A DNA stretch of 64,000 nucleotides from Takakia lepidozioides (GCA_030704615.1 CM060732.1:12586001-12650000), one strand, 5' to 3'; shown: positions 20,746 to 32,826, counted from the stretch's first letter. The notes: a model not told the origin generated them from the sequence alone. A program made the numbers and translations.

Positions 20746-21327
20746 TGGTCGCATTGTAAGTTGCCTCCTGATTTTGTGAGGCACCTCCCCTCGCTCTTTT
20801 ATTTCATTGAAAGACCGTTTCTGCTTCTGCTGGTATTGACATTCTTCAAGTGGATTTGTTCTTACTGTATGATGCCAAGTACTGTAGGAGGGACGTCTAC
20901 ACTGCAGTTCATGGGCAGGAGGAACGTGCATTTTTTTGCCAGGGGGGATTTCATGCCTAGTCCAGAAAGGGACTACATCCTTCCTACTTATGTTGCCCGG
21001 CTTGCTTCGGTGTCCATTAGGAGGTGTTCCGAACCTAGTCATGTACAGCAGATTTTAGACGAGGCAAGCCTCAAGAAAATGAAGATGAGGGAGGAGGCAG
21101 CAGCTATTAGAGCCCGTCAGGCTCGTAGATTTGTCTTGGATTCAGCTGAGGAAAGTGGGGGAGAAGATGTAGAAGATTCCCAGGAGGTGAGGTGGACAGT
21201 CCCCCAAGAGGACGGGATTTTTGAGAGGCATAATGAAACTGATGCATCACAGAGCTCGGAGGATGAGGGGGATGAGGGGGATGAGGAAGAAGGTGGGGTA
21301 AGTTCCTCGGAGGGTGTAGGAGAGTAG
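20746..21327 (+). pseudogene. C-terminal exon of ParB-methyltransferase family protein (element F)
   Basis: The frame is open from the array to a TAG at 21325-21327. The recognisable part is NVHFFARGDFMPSPERDYILPTY, then IRRCSEPSHVQQIL, a Lys/Arg-rich helix, RRFVLDSAEESGGE, and an acidic tail. It matches the tail of G3 (FFARKSFLASPQKPFFLPAY, then AIRRED, FVIESASESEG at about 43.7-43.9 kb) in the same order. It is therefore the remnant of the second gene of the composite element, in the expected orientation relative to transposase F. The upstream exons, including the ParB and methyltransferase-like domains, are deleted. An AATAAA (21391-21396) could be its polyadenylation signal. Confidence 0.6.
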
Positions 21328-21562
21328 TGCCCATTCCGGCTATGACAGTTAGAACACACTTGTATAGACGTGGCTTGCCACAAAATTTGCAATAAAATGT
21401 TGTATTTCAAGTCCACTGGTGCCACATTCCAACTTCACATGACCCTATTTTCGTGCCTCCTAACCCTATTTCCGTGGACACACAATGGTCTGCTCATGCT
21501 TCTTTTTTTTTTCCGCTCATGCTCATGCCGCTCATGAAATAGCATCCCCCCCCCCCCGTACC

Positions 21563-21884
21563 CGACAGTACGACTTCTGCATGGCAGCCACGTGGATGGA
21601 TATCATCTATGATGTAAATGCACGACGACATCAATGTAATCGGTACCGTCCAAGGAGATCCCAGATATAATCTGAGTCGTCGGATTCGATGGATGTCGCA
21701 TGACCATGATGACGCTGCTTCCTTGAAATAATGGAGAACAACTTCTCAGGAATTCTTAGCAGTTTACATTTTGCAGCTGTCCCTCCTTCCCTCCTAAACT
21801 ATTTTGCAATGTGATGAGCCTTATATTGCTGGCACAAAAATCATCTCAATCACACTCAGGTTCACCTGTAAATTGAATCATCAG
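21563..21884. other. Spacer, no gene seen
   Basis: Between the right flank of element F and the palindrome array upstream of gene G4. No coding or repeat feature recognised. Confidence 0.5.
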
Positions 21885-22510
21885 AAACAGCCGCGCCACG
21901 GGAGCTCTCCCTTCGCAGCATTCATGGAAGGTAAGATTCATCGTAGCGTACCGCAGCGCCATCGCCACATTCAATAATGCCGATGCCGCTACATTATGGC
22001 CGGCGGCGTCTCGTACTCTGACGTTCCAACACATGCGTAGCCTGCCTGCTCGCCATGTGCTGGAATACTAACTAAATGCCTTCACATGCATGCTCAAAAG
22101 CATCATTGAATCTGGATCGTCCATTACAGATGGAGGGCATAGAACCTTTCATGTTCATGAGTTGAATGCGCCGTTTCACGGGAGCCCTCCCGTAATAATT
22201 ATGATTGGCTAGGTTTGCGGGCCCTGCACCCGCCGCCGCATGAATCTCGCGCATGATGGGCGCGTGGCAGGCGTCGTTTCACGGGAGCCCTCCCCTAATA
22301 AATATGATTGGCCACGTTTGCGGGCCCTACGCGCGCCGCCGTTTGAATCTCGCGCATGGCTGGCGCGTGGCAAGCGTCGTTTCATCTGAGCCCTCCCCCA
22401 ATAATTATGATTGGACAGGTTTGCGGGCAATGCGGCCGCCGCCGTTTGAATCTCGCGCCAACGGGGGACGTGGCAGGCACCATTTCACGGGAGCCCTCCC
22501 CTAATAATTG
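21885..22510 (+). promoter_or_regulatory. Upstream tandem array with CGGGAGCCCTCCCG palindromes
   Basis: About four copies of a unit near 103 bp (TTTCACGGGAGCCCTCCC at about 22176, 22279, 22381, 22484, each followed by CTAATAATTATGATTGG and a GCGCGCCGCCGTTTGAATC block). A degenerate first site lies at 21893 (CACGGGAGCTCTCCC). The array ends 130 bp before a TATA box, so it occupies a promoter-proximal enhancer position. The palindrome is of the same type as those inside G4 and G5 introns. Confidence 0.7.
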
Positions 22511-22636
22511 GCCCCTGCGGCAGCCGCCGTTTGGATCTCGCGCATGGCGGGCGCGCGGCAGTTCTTGGGACATGCACCGGGCATGCCTGCCATCGTATAC
22601 CCATGGCGAGGTATTGCATGGGTCTGCCTCCCCGGG

Positions 22637-22644
22637 TATAAAAG
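22637..22644 (+). promoter_or_regulatory. TATA box of gene at 22.96 kb
   Basis: GGGTATAAAAGGGGAGG. Transcription would start about 30 bp downstream, near 22670. The first well-placed ATG (CAACCACCATGGC, 22959) follows after a leader of about 290 bp. Confidence 0.65.
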
Positions 22645-22958
22645 GGGAGGCTCCCTGGTTCATTCTCCCTCTCACACTTTCATGATGGCGAAGCCCTGCT
22701 GAAACTTAGAGCCACGAGTTTTGAGAGCTTGAGAAGGAGTGAAGGGAGTGAAGGGAGGGTCGGTGATCTGCATTTGATCTACACTCTGCATCTGTTGTCT
22801 GTTGCGTCTAGCAGTGTTCAGGATTTTGTTTGTTAGTTTCAGCTGTGTGGTACGGTCGTCGTTCAGGAGGGCGATCAGGAGAGCTGGTGGCGAGCCCGTG
22901 TTGGTGTCGTGGTGTAATTTGATTGGTGCATTGCTGCTGCGATTATTCTTCAACCACC

Positions 22959-24034
22959 ATGGCAGGATCAAGCTCACGGTATGTACTTTCATATCTTCCC
23001 ACAACTGATTGCATTAGGATTGCATTAGGTGACCCAAGCATTTTCTCAGGGGAGGTCTCCCGTGATAAAACCCATTGTCGCAGTAGGTGAATGTCACAGG
23101 AGACCTCCCATGATATTTAAGACGTAGTATCCAAGAGCGTAATAGAGTGTATAATGTCGACCGGGAATGAGGTCATCCGCCAAAGAGTAAGTAACTTCCT
23201 TTTCACTGACCTATTATTTTCAGTTTGAAAATGAGTCTGGAATCAGGCACTGCACACGCTGAGGGTCGGTCAGGATGTCAGCCAAAGCGTTGGCCAAGAT
23301 GTCATTACCTAGAAGATGAGGAGTTGATGTCCGCTATCCAGAAATTAATGGAGGAGGACTGCAAAGAATCCGAGCTAAGCCATTGCAGTGGAAGCAAAGT
23401 ACATGTTGTCGCCCCAGAGAACATACCAGCACATTCACCAGAATACACCCATGCAGAGGACACGTATTCACCGACAGATTCACCAGTCTACACCCCTTTA
23501 GATGACACTTATGTCCCAACAAATTCACCAGTAGACACCGCTTCAGAGGACACTTACATACCAGCAGCTATCCACCCAGTGTACATACCAGCAGATTCAC
23601 CAGAATACACCCCTTTAGAGGACTCGTATGTACCTTCAGATTCACCAGTATACACCCCTGCAGAGTACACTTACATACCAGCAGTTGTCCACCCAGTGTA
23701 CATACCAGCAGATTCACCAGAATACACTCCAGGACTGTACACTCCACAAGAACACGCCCTAGATGCACATGTGTATCCTCCCGGATCAAATTCCCAGGGT
23801 GCACAGGCGTCGAACTCAATGGAAACCGACGAAATCTCCAAGATATTCCCTGATTGGGTTTCAGACAGCGACTCTTGGAGTCCTGGATACTCTCCAGCGA
23901 CACCTCGAAGGGATCCAAAGCAGGAGAAACTAAGAGAAGAGATCCGCAGCACATATCAGAACTGGCTAGATAGCCCAATGCATTGTGGTGTGACGATAGG
24001 GCAATTTCTTGATGTAGATTCTAGCAAACCGTAG
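22959..24034 (+). CDS. Ser/Thr-Pro-x-Tyr repeat protein (two exons)
   Basis: Exon 1 starts at ATG 22959 in strong context and encodes MAGSSSR. A GT-AG intron (22979-23223) contains GGAGGTCTCCCG palindromes. Exon 2 (23224-24034) continues in frame (LKMSLESGTAHAEG) and ends TAG after DSSKP. The centre consists of about eight imperfect repeats of roughly 12 residues, such as ADSPEYTPLEDSYVPSDSPV and VHPVYIPADSPEYTPGLYTP. Tyr-x-Pro and Ser-Pro pairs are reminiscent of the RNA polymerase II CTD. The rest is acidic and probably disordered. It may be the first gene of the composite family or the N-terminal part of the ParB-like gene 250 bp downstream. I do not recognise a domain. Confidence 0.5.
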
Positions 24035-24290
24035 ATGGTAGGTGGGGTTGCGTCTAGAAGTTTAGGGTTTGAAAAGTGTAGGTGGGGTTGCGTTTTGTGA
24101 GCTGATCACGGGAGATCTCCCGTCACTGTATTGAAGTACATCTCTGGTGTACTTGAAGCACCCTGGGTTTTTGATTTATAAACTACTAATTGAAGTTCTG
24201 AAACCTCCATGTTGTTGTTTATGTGCTGTGTTTATGAGAACTTGAATTATCCTTATTGGTGGTATTGTTCATTGCTGTCCCGTCCCTGAA

Positions 24291-25387
24291 TTGAGATATA
24301 GCTCCATACGGTTTGGAAAGACCATTGTGTTGGAGTTTATATTAACGGGTTGTTCTTTTGTTGATTGTGCTCCCAGAACAAAGATTCCGAAGGAATCAGT
24401 CGTAGTGATGAGCACTGAAATTGCCGGTTCCTTCATATATCCACACATTGAAGGATTCACAATAAAGCATGATGGTTTTACGAGCTAAAGAGGAGTATTG
24501 ACTACTGGGGTATTGACGTTGTTGACTCCCCAAACCCAGATAAAGCCATCTTCCGTTACCAGATCGGTGCGGAAAATAAAACACTTTTGTGTTGTGATGT
24601 GTTGGGAATTGAAACGGAGGACTCCGTGAGGGATAACAGGGTTACCTTTGTTGTGTTCATCCGCGAGAATGCTAGGAAAGGAGAGAAGATATTTGGGTTC
24701 TCTATGGATGCCATGAGTCTGAGTAGTGATCTGATGGGATTCGCGATTCGGATGGGATTCAGGGTCCCTGTTGTCGAAGACGACCTGGAGATGGAAATCC
24801 TCAAGAGCTGGGAATACCTTGACGGAATTCTCTACAATAATGCCAAGGAGAGACAGCAATTGGAGGTACAGCGACTCCAATCGGAGCAAAAGCAGTTGGA
24901 GGACACGAAGAAGAAACCGAAAAAAACAAGAAAGCCAAAAGAAGGAAATGGAGATGATGACGAAGAAGAGGGGGGAAGAAAACGACGAAAGACCATTGAT
25001 ATAGTGAATAGCCAAGAAAAGAGGCACCTGAAGACTGACGAGATTTTCGACCTGGATGAGGCGAAGAAGGTCGAGACGACTCTCATCGAGCAATACCAGG
25101 ATATATTCCCGTTTGGATTTGAATACGTCCAGGAAGTGGACATCAACCACTGTTTTCTGGCCCCACATCATATGGTTTATCGACCACTCTGTGAGAAGCA
25201 CAAGCTGGAGATTAAATCAAGGCTAGTTGCGTACAACCTAATTGACTCAAAAATGCATGTTTACTTGATTCCACGACACGAGACCGATCCCACGAAGGTG
25301 TGGAGCAGGAAGCCCGTCAATGAGCGCGAACTGCAGAAGGCGACATATTTAATTATCGGAGGACAACATACATTGATGGCAGCCTAG
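24291..25387 (+). pseudogene. G4: ParB/DGQHR-like protein, N-terminal half
   Basis: A beta-rich N-terminal region of unknown family (FGKTIVLEFILTGCSFVD, EIAGSFIYPHIEGF) shifts frame near 24480 into a long open segment (FRYQIGAENKTLLCCDVLGI, RENARKGEKIFGFSMDA). A Lys/Glu/Asp coiled linker follows, then a ParB-like module: HCFLAPHHMVYRPLCE, EIKSRLVAYNLIDSKMHVYL, ending YLIIGGQHTLMAA at a TAG (25385-25387) directly followed by GGGGAGGTCTCCCGTG. GGQHT is comparable to the DGQHR or GxHR box of ParB/DndB-type domains. Further exons probably follow from 25519. Compared with G3, G4 has an extra N-terminal domain. It belongs with G5 by palindrome type. Confidence 0.55.
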
Positions 25388-25518
25388 GTCAGGGGAGGTC
25401 TCCCGTGCTAACTCACCTACGAGAAATTCTACTTATTATTTGACCATGTATTTGTCCACTGTCCATTTTTTATTGTCTCTCTTCTAATGCTAATCAACTG
25501 AACTGTGATGATTGCAGG

Positions 25519-25900
25519 AGCTCTTGGAAGATCCGGCACTAAGTAATGATGTCCTGATAAAATTACTACATACATGGCCTGCTAAGATAGTGTACTCGAC
25601 GGATGAGCTCGATTGGTGACTATCTCCAAGGTTCTGAACAAGCCCAACAAGGAGAATCTTTATGAACCGTCTTTCTATGAGAAGGTCCGTCACTACAGAA
25701 AATATTACAATACAAGGAGCGGCTCCAGAAGTATGATGAGCATCGTCGGGTCGAGACTCAGCAGTGGAAGGTGGAGGTGTTGGAGGTTCCTCCACAATGG
25801 AGGTTCTGGACATGGAGCTGTCATGCAGGAGAACACGAGGCTTCGAGAAGTTATCACGGTCTGCCCTGTGGGAATCTGAATCCGAACCAGGTGGAGTGTT
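25519..25900 (+). pseudogene. G4 downstream exon, frame-broken
   Basis: After a GCAG acceptor (about 25518) the frame reads ELLEDPALSNDVLIKLLHTW then PAKIVYSTDELDW and a TGA. It continues in another frame as TISKVLNKPNKENLYEPSFY. This looks like the helical region after the ParB module. Similarity cannot be followed past about 25900, where the antisense transposase B begins at about 25960. Confidence 0.4.
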
Positions 25901-25954
25901 CAATTTCCTCTTACAGGAGCCGAATCTCTCCTCCCCTTCAAGATATGGAACTCA

Positions 25955-28365
25955 AGAAACAAGTGGCGTTCCCTGGGCATACATGCTCACCGCCCGTGTT
26001 ATCTTGATTGGATCCCCAGATCTGTTTGCAGCACGCAACATCAACTCCCATTTGTCCGGACCCTTGCCACCAACCCCACCTCGTAAGAAATCACGGTATC
26101 GGGTTTGTTGTTGCAAGGCACGTATCAAATCATCTGTTGTTGCCACATACAAATCCCGACCTCGTTTCCCAGACTGCTGAAACCATGCGTTGTGCACAGT
26201 TTCTGCCAAATTGCAAGATGGCATGTCCGCCATTTCCTCAATGGACATGTTCTGCAAAGTGCAGAACCACACTTCAAAACAGTGAACAGAAAACAACATA
26301 AAGAAAGCGAGGACACAATAAAATGGAAAGCAAATGTATGAAAAAACAATAAATATAAGCCTCGTACTAATGGCATGGCTGCTCCCCACTGTCTATACCG
26401 GAAGTGCCAAAACTCCAGCCAATCTTCCAATGCTCTCATACTCTCAAGTGATACAGCTCCAGAAGAGAACCACCGGGCACGAATTGTCTGGAACAAAGTG
26501 TCCACCTCCTTCATTGTTCTAGCATCTTTGTACTCTTTGCACAATTTACGGTGCTGAGTCTGCATCTCTGGTTTGATGTCCGACTTTGTATGTTTTTCCA
26601 GAGATTGTGTCCAATGGAATAGACATGTACGCTTTCTTCCTGGCATAGGCACTTTTGGGTCGCCCGATCCGAAGACAATACGAACAGCATTGAAATTTGC
26701 TTGAGCACTATCCGCCATGAAACCTGCGAAATTTGGAGATGGCAGCCCATGGCAGCCCATGACACGTATCAGGGAATTCCACATGAGCTTCTGGGATTCC
26801 GTATCCTCGGATTGCATGTCACAAACTACAATTGTCATAACTCGTTGGTACACTGGATCGTAGACATGACAAGCCATTGTCGTCCAATCCTTCACTCATT
26901 TCACATGATCAAATATAAGAAAACAGTTCTGCAAGTCCCCAGTCTTCTGCATCCGCTTCACGAGGCTAACCCCACTGCCCTCCCCAACAGTCGACATTTT
27001 GAAAAGAAAAACTTTGATGGCACCTTGACCTGGGAATACATTGTCCTGGATGTAATCGTACTTGCTCACTCGTTTCAATTCCAAAATATTGTCTATGTAG
27101 CCTCTGATCCCAGAGCCCATTCTCAATGCATTGATCTGATGCCGAATGTTAGGTGAACTTAAAGTGGAGAAATGATCCATGACCAGGTCCAATGTTGCAC
27201 CGTCAAGTTTAGTCCCCACAGAATCCCCTTCACTCAAAATATGGCTTTCCAAGAAGGACTTGCTTGCGCCAAGAGCAATTGCAGATGTTGTTGCGGATGG
27301 GTTTCTCCCGAACTCGATACTGTCTCAACACTCTTCCTGTAATCCCCCTTCGAGATAGGATGGTTATGGAATCCAAAATGCACACAAGCTCTTGTCATTG
27401 TTTTCAAACGGTAGACAACATAGTACATTCTTGCTCCGCAGAGCGCCAAGCAGGATGGCACAAGTTTGCAGAATTTGCAGTCGAAAGTGTTTGCCGGTGG
27501 AGGGGCAGTCCCAGGCTGAAATGGATTTTCCGCCAGACCCTCCCATTCGTTTTGATTATGAACCCCAGACCGAAGAAAGTGTCTGCAATTCAAATTATCA
27601 CACCTAAGGTGTCCATTGCAAACTGTCCTCCTGAAAACAAGCTTGTCATCATTCTGAATATTGGATGTTTTTGTTCTGCACCACGGGTGTCCGTCGTGTT
27701 TCTTGTCCATTCCATGCATCATGATTGTTACACCTCCAACTCGCGGAGGAGGAGGCAGCTCGAATAGGATATCGCCATCAAAAGTCTCTGGCAAGAACTT
27801 CACAGGCACCTGCTTCAAAGATTCCCAATCAATTCCCCGCAACTCACTTTTGAATCCAGCCATTCCTCCCATCGCCCGCAATTTTGGAATGACACTACAA
27901 ATCTCTTCTTCATCAGCTTCTCCAACCACAGTAGGAAGGACTGGATTTGGAATTTCACTTATGTCATCATCGGAAGAATCCAAAAGCTCAACGATTGGAG
28001 TGGAGGACGTCTGTTCTTTTTTCACCACCACCTCCCTCTTGTCTTCAACGACCGAAGTAGCAGTCCCGGGCGTCACATATGACCCAAGGGACTTTCGCCG
28101 AGGCTCTCCAAGTACTCTGTATCGACCAGGACGCACTCTCCACTGGCTGATATGAGCCGTCTCATCACGGTTTTGGAAAGAGTATTTCAACAACTTCCCT
28201 TTAAGATCGTACACCTCTTTCTCCAAAAAGATGGAGCCATTCTGCAGCTAAAAACGGGTAGCCAAGACATGTTCCAGAACAATTGCAAATCCATTGTCAA
28301 GGACTTCCTGGGAGAACGGCACTGGTTAGTCGTCAGAGAAGAACTCCGCTTCAGAGGAAGCCATC
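25955..28365 (-). pseudogene. MULE-type transposase B, C-terminally truncated
   Basis: Minus strand. The N-terminal domain (MASSEAEFFSDD) is broken by TAA (28326-28328) and TAG (28248-28250). Then come FLEKEVYDLKGKLL, the acidic/Ser region, and a GCM1/WRKY-like zinc finger (KKHDGHPWCRTKTS, LRCDNLNCRHFL, FDCKFCKLVPSC, HFGFHNHP). A frameshift near 27245 leads to ELKRVSKYDYIQ, then FLIFDHV followed by an in-frame TGA (26896-26898). The second Asp lies in GFMADSAQANF and the CLFHWTQSL motif follows. An intron (26252-26367) precedes the acidic residue in PSCNLAETVHNAW. It stops near 25955, so the SWIM finger is missing. Divergently oriented to G1 with a spacer of about 0.85 kb. Confidence 0.85.
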
Positions 28366-29220
28366 TTCCTTCCTCGCGTACGTTTATACCTTGCTATCGC
28401 AAATCTAGTGTAAATCGGTTTACTGATGTCTCCAGAACACAGTTGAAGAATGAGCAGAGAATATGGCGGAGGAAGCTCAGACAACGACTGTGCATATTAT
28501 GTTATTCTTTCCAGATATGCAGCCGTCCATTTTAATTACTTTTCTTGTGGGCCCAGTGGTCAGAGTATCCCTAGGAGCAGTGTCGGCAGCTGTTAAACTG
28601 TTAATCAGAACCTCATCAATAAACCCAATAACAAAGCCGACTTCCTGGAAGCATGCCACAGGATCTGAGGATGGGATTGCAGATTAAGTAAATGTATCTT
28701 TATACTACTACCAATGATCATGCGCACCTGGAAAGTTCCAAATGTGAAACGAATGTGGGGTTTGGCTAACAAGGATGACTGTGTATGATATTCCAAAATT
28801 TGTCATCAAACTCTCGTTCATTTACATTTATTTGTGTGAGACTGTGCGCCAAGATTTCTAGGATTCGCTGTTATTTTTAAATATTGAAACTGTTCTAATA
28901 AAGAACACGCCGTTTATTTTGGGCGACACACGTCAGACATCCATAACTGAATACGAACAGCTGTACACCAATTGCTGGCATGTGCACTAATAAGGGAACG
29001 ACTATGTGTAACGGTCACGCGAGAGGGAATCCGATGCTTCTAGAGACAAGCAAGAACGCAGGCAATCCCGCAAAAAATCGGGAGTCACTGCGTTTTTCTA
29101 CTTTTCGCGCTTAGAGAGAGAGTGGTAGTCAAGCTGGAGAGGGTTCCTTCTACAATACGAAAGAGAAGAAAGTCTCTTTATTTTACTTCCCTTAGATAGA
29201 GATGCAGAGCAAGAGAGCAA
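28366..29220. other. Divergent spacer between transposase B and G1
   Basis: 855 bp expected to hold both promoters. No TATA box is obvious to me and, unlike elements C and D, there is no palindrome array here. Short open frames are not convincing. Confidence 0.45.
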
Positions 29221-29569
29221 ATGACGAGGCGTCGTTTGTTGAAGAACACAGGGCCAAGGCAGCAGGTGAACGCGGAGACTGATTCACAAGAGCAGACGGA
29301 GACTGAGGCAGCGGCTGTGACACAGTCGGCGATAAGAGTGCGCCAGCCTGTGGATGCAGAGATGATTCGCAGGGACACTGAAGGAGGTGGAAGCACGCGG
29401 AACGCCGAACCGGGAGAAGGTCTAGAAACCCTAGAGCAGACAAATTCCAGCAGATGTGAGAGGGAAGAGGAAAGCTGCAGAAGGGGATCCAATTTCAAAA
29501 CCTAAGAAGGCAACAGTAAGTTTTCTCTAACTTACATTTGATTGTTGAAGATATGCGTAGAGATTGAGT

Positions 29570-30225
29570 GGAATGTCCCAGACAGGGATTGTCGCTACCG
29601 ACCATCACAAAGGTGATTTTCTTTCTACTCCTCTGCTAAGGGTTTACCGCACAATGAGTGGGTGACTATCGGTACCGTCATTCACTGTTGTTCAGATCAT
29701 ACAGTCTGTCTGATTGTCTTTCAAGGAGTCCTTCCTCTTCCCTTCTTTAGCAGGAACTACTGAATTGCGAGCGTCGTTAACGCCATTCGATTCTCTTCAT
29801 GAGATTTATGTACCTATGTGTTTGAAGAGAGACTGAGGGTCGGCATACCGTCAATCATCGTTGTTCAGATCATACAGTCTGTCTGATTGCCTTTCAAGCA
29901 GTCCTTCATCTTCCCATGCTGGCGACGGTAATCACAATGGAGTCAATCTGAATAATCTGCACCTACTGTCCGCTCTAAACTATACTGAATGTCGTTGCCG
30001 CCAATCACTTACACATAGATGTCATTACACAACACCGATCCGGCAGGTCCTTATCTTTTGTGATTGTCGTTAACGCCGTTCGCTATCGCTCTCGCTTTTG
30101 TTTTGAATACGGCAGGATCAGCTTTGCTTGTGTAGATTGTGCTGAATTAATTCACACCATTCATAGTGAGTTTCTTTGAGACAGAGTGATGGTCGTTACC
30201 GCCGTTCACTATTTGCAAATTACTC
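29570..30225 (+). repeat. Degenerate palindromes in G1 intron 1
   Basis: Sites such as ATCGGTACCGT (29669), GTCGTTAACGCCATTC (29774), GTCGTTAACGCCGTTC (30066) and GTCGTTACCGCCGTTC (30192), plus a duplicated spacer TTGTTCAGATCATACAGTCT (29690 and 29860). They resemble the intron 4 palindromes (GTCGTTGACGAC). Confidence 0.6.
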
Positions 30226-32082
30226 AGTCAGAATTGAATGGCATCGTGCAGAAAACTGTGAGGTCGAAGCCTACAGGATCAGAGGGGAAAGGATCTGGAG
30301 ATGGGGACGAGTCCGGAAAAAGCTCAGAGAATACAGATGAAGCAGATGAATCTGAAGTGCACTACCTTGACAAGGTGAAAGAACTCATGTCATTCTAGAA
30401 GGTAAACTCTCAGGAGGTTATAAGGGACATGCTCGTATCTGGAGGGCGTCTGGACATCCCTTTATGCCGGATGATATCAATGCCTGTTGTGCGTCCACCT
30501 CTTTCCCATGATATAACAAAATTGGAGAGTGATTTTGTGCATGGATATAGACTTGGTGCACAAGTTTTTTATGTGTCACTGACGGATATAAATGGGAAAA
30601 GCACATTAGTGTCACCAGAGATCAGTGATAACTGGGATGAGTGCTGGAAAGCTGCCAATGAGGAGTTCGAGCTGGGCCTCATGATGGGAAAGAACACCCA
30701 GCAATTCTGCAACCACATGTTCTACGTCTGGGACGGCAACCACCGATTGCTGGCATGGATGGGATACATTCAGAAACACCATGCGAAAGACAAAGACAAG
30801 CATGTTGCTGTGGAAGCAATGGTTTTGGATCCTGGAAACGACATCGCTAGGCTTCTTACAGCTATGCACGATGTGAACAAGTAAGTCATCCAGGAGATTT
30901 CATTCCCTCTGTAGTGTCTTATTAATCCCCAAAAAATAGTGTTAAGGAATGCAATGTTTCCAATGTTTTTGCAGATCGACAGAGAAATCGTATGTGACAA
31001 CAAGCTTGGTTCACACACTATTCCGAATTCAGAGGATTGGTCTGATGAAGCTGGATGATTTTCGGACAGTACTACCACCCAATATCATCAAGAAGTGCGA
31101 AACAGGAAGAGCTGCAGGCACTTGGTATTCTTTGACACGAGAGGCGTTTCTGGAGTACATGTATGCGGTAAGCCCGAGTCTGTACTCAGTTTACTTTTCG
31201 AATACATGTTTGTAGTCCCTTCGGTGCTAATCACTACTTGAATCAATGCAGCAAGAACTGGCAGAGGCAGCTGAGAAGGGAAAATCCGAATATTACCGCA
31301 CTACACCAGAGGAACTAAGGACATCAAAGGGTGTGGAAGTTGCAATAAAGAAGGAGTTTGAAATGCGAAGAACCAAATTGATGTCCGCCTTCGGAAAGCA
31401 ACTTAGAATAGTAGATCCTGGACTTGGTTCTGAGTTCCTTCAGCAGATCAAAACACACTATGACAAGCATGTGCATCCGGAGATGCAGCAGGAGAAATTG
31501 CACCGGCTGGCCATATCGATGGTCGACCCACAAACAAAAATAAGGTGGCTGGAGATATGGAACTCAGATCAAACAGTAAAGGACTTGAATCAGTTCCCAA
31601 AGAGCACCATACAGCCTGGCACAAAGGTGGAAGGAATCACTGATTTGGTTTTTGATAACTGGCTCCACAATGCTACATTTTGGAGTCAGGTGTGTATTCA
31701 AACATGCCGTTTTCTTCTCTTCAAGTATGTGATGAGTATCTTATTTGCAATTCTGACAAATATACAATTTGCAGCTCGAAAAGCGCGCCGTCATTGTGCT
31801 GGATCAAACTTTGAAGGACCTGAACATTTCGATTGTTTCGCCTCCCCAAATGTCATTGGAGGCATACATAAGGAAGTGGAGAGGTCTCACCTGGAGATAC
31901 TGTTTTTTCCGGGAGTTCTCCAAAGATGGAAACATTTTACGGTCCAACGATTTTGACAGACAGGTTGGAGGAGAGTGGGCCATGATGCGAGTTGTGTACA
32001 GGTGCAATGTCATACTTGAAACTCTACTGCTTTTTTTGGGAAAAAATGTGGCTTCATAAGGATTGCAATCATAGATCCAGAT

Positions 32083-32826
32083 TGAATGTCGTTGACGACA
32101 TTCACTTCTTTGTCTGAGTCATTCTTAAGCGAGTATATGAATTCACCTGGTTAGGATCTAAGGGTGTAATTATAGTGTCCCTGATTAGAATTGATAATGT
32201 CATTGAATGATGTTGATGACATTCACATCCGGAGTTGTTGAGAGGTCCTCAGAGTTATGTAAATTTTTGTAATGTCCATAGAGGTTACATTGAGGGTTCA
32301 TCACTTCATTTTGCTGAATGTCAATGCAGATATTCAGTTGTTCTGCATTGTTTTTGCCTCTTGCGAGGAATCTGGAGGCTTGATAAGCTCTGTTATGAGA
32401 AATCCAAAGTGAATGTCGTTGACGACATTCACTTCTGTGTCTGTATTATTCACCAGCGACAATTTGAATTTACATGGATGGGAGCTAAGTAATTGGTTCC
32501 TTGTTGGTATTTTTGTGAATGGCGTTGACGCCATTCACATACAGTGTTGTTGTGAGGTCCTCAGTGATATGTTCGTTATGAATGTGCATTGAGTTTTCCG
32601 AGAGGGTTCCTTACTCGAGTTTATGATTTCCATCCTGTGATTTTGCTTCATTTGAGGAATAATTAGGCTTGATTAGGAGTGTATTCACAAATCCAAAGTG
32701 AATGTCGTTGACAACATTCACTTCTATGTCTGTGTCATTCCAAAACGATAGTTTGCATTCACCTGGATTAGGGTGTATTTACAATATCATTGAATGGAAT
32801 GTTTTGAATGGCGTTGACGACATTCA
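32083..32826 (+). repeat. Palindrome cluster in G1 intron 4
   Basis: Six sites of the GAATGTCGTTGACGACATTC type at about 32083, 32204, 32409, 32515, 32699 and 32805. Compensatory changes occur: GAATGGCGTTGACGCCATTC at 32516 keeps symmetry. Some sites follow a shared lead CAAATCCAAAGT. The intron is 32002-32968, unusually long for this gene. Confidence 0.85.

Larger units (their letters stand above)
15959..21553 (+). mobile_element. Element F: deleted composite transposon with satellite core
   Basis: Left end GAGGTTAGCTATTTCATGAG (15959). The right end on the minus strand is GGGGATGCTATTTCATGAGC inside a poly-C run (up to about 21553). Both are followed inward by CATGAGCGG units. Candidate target duplication TCCCGTACC (15950-15958) versus CCCCGTACC (21554-21562), 8 of 9 identical. 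Internal order: inverted subterminal repeats, a deleted transposase on the minus strand, 3 kb of tandem arrays, then the last exon of a ParB-methyltransferase gene on the plus strand. This is the same divergent layout as the larger elements. About 5.6 kb and non-autonomous. Confidence 0.75.
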
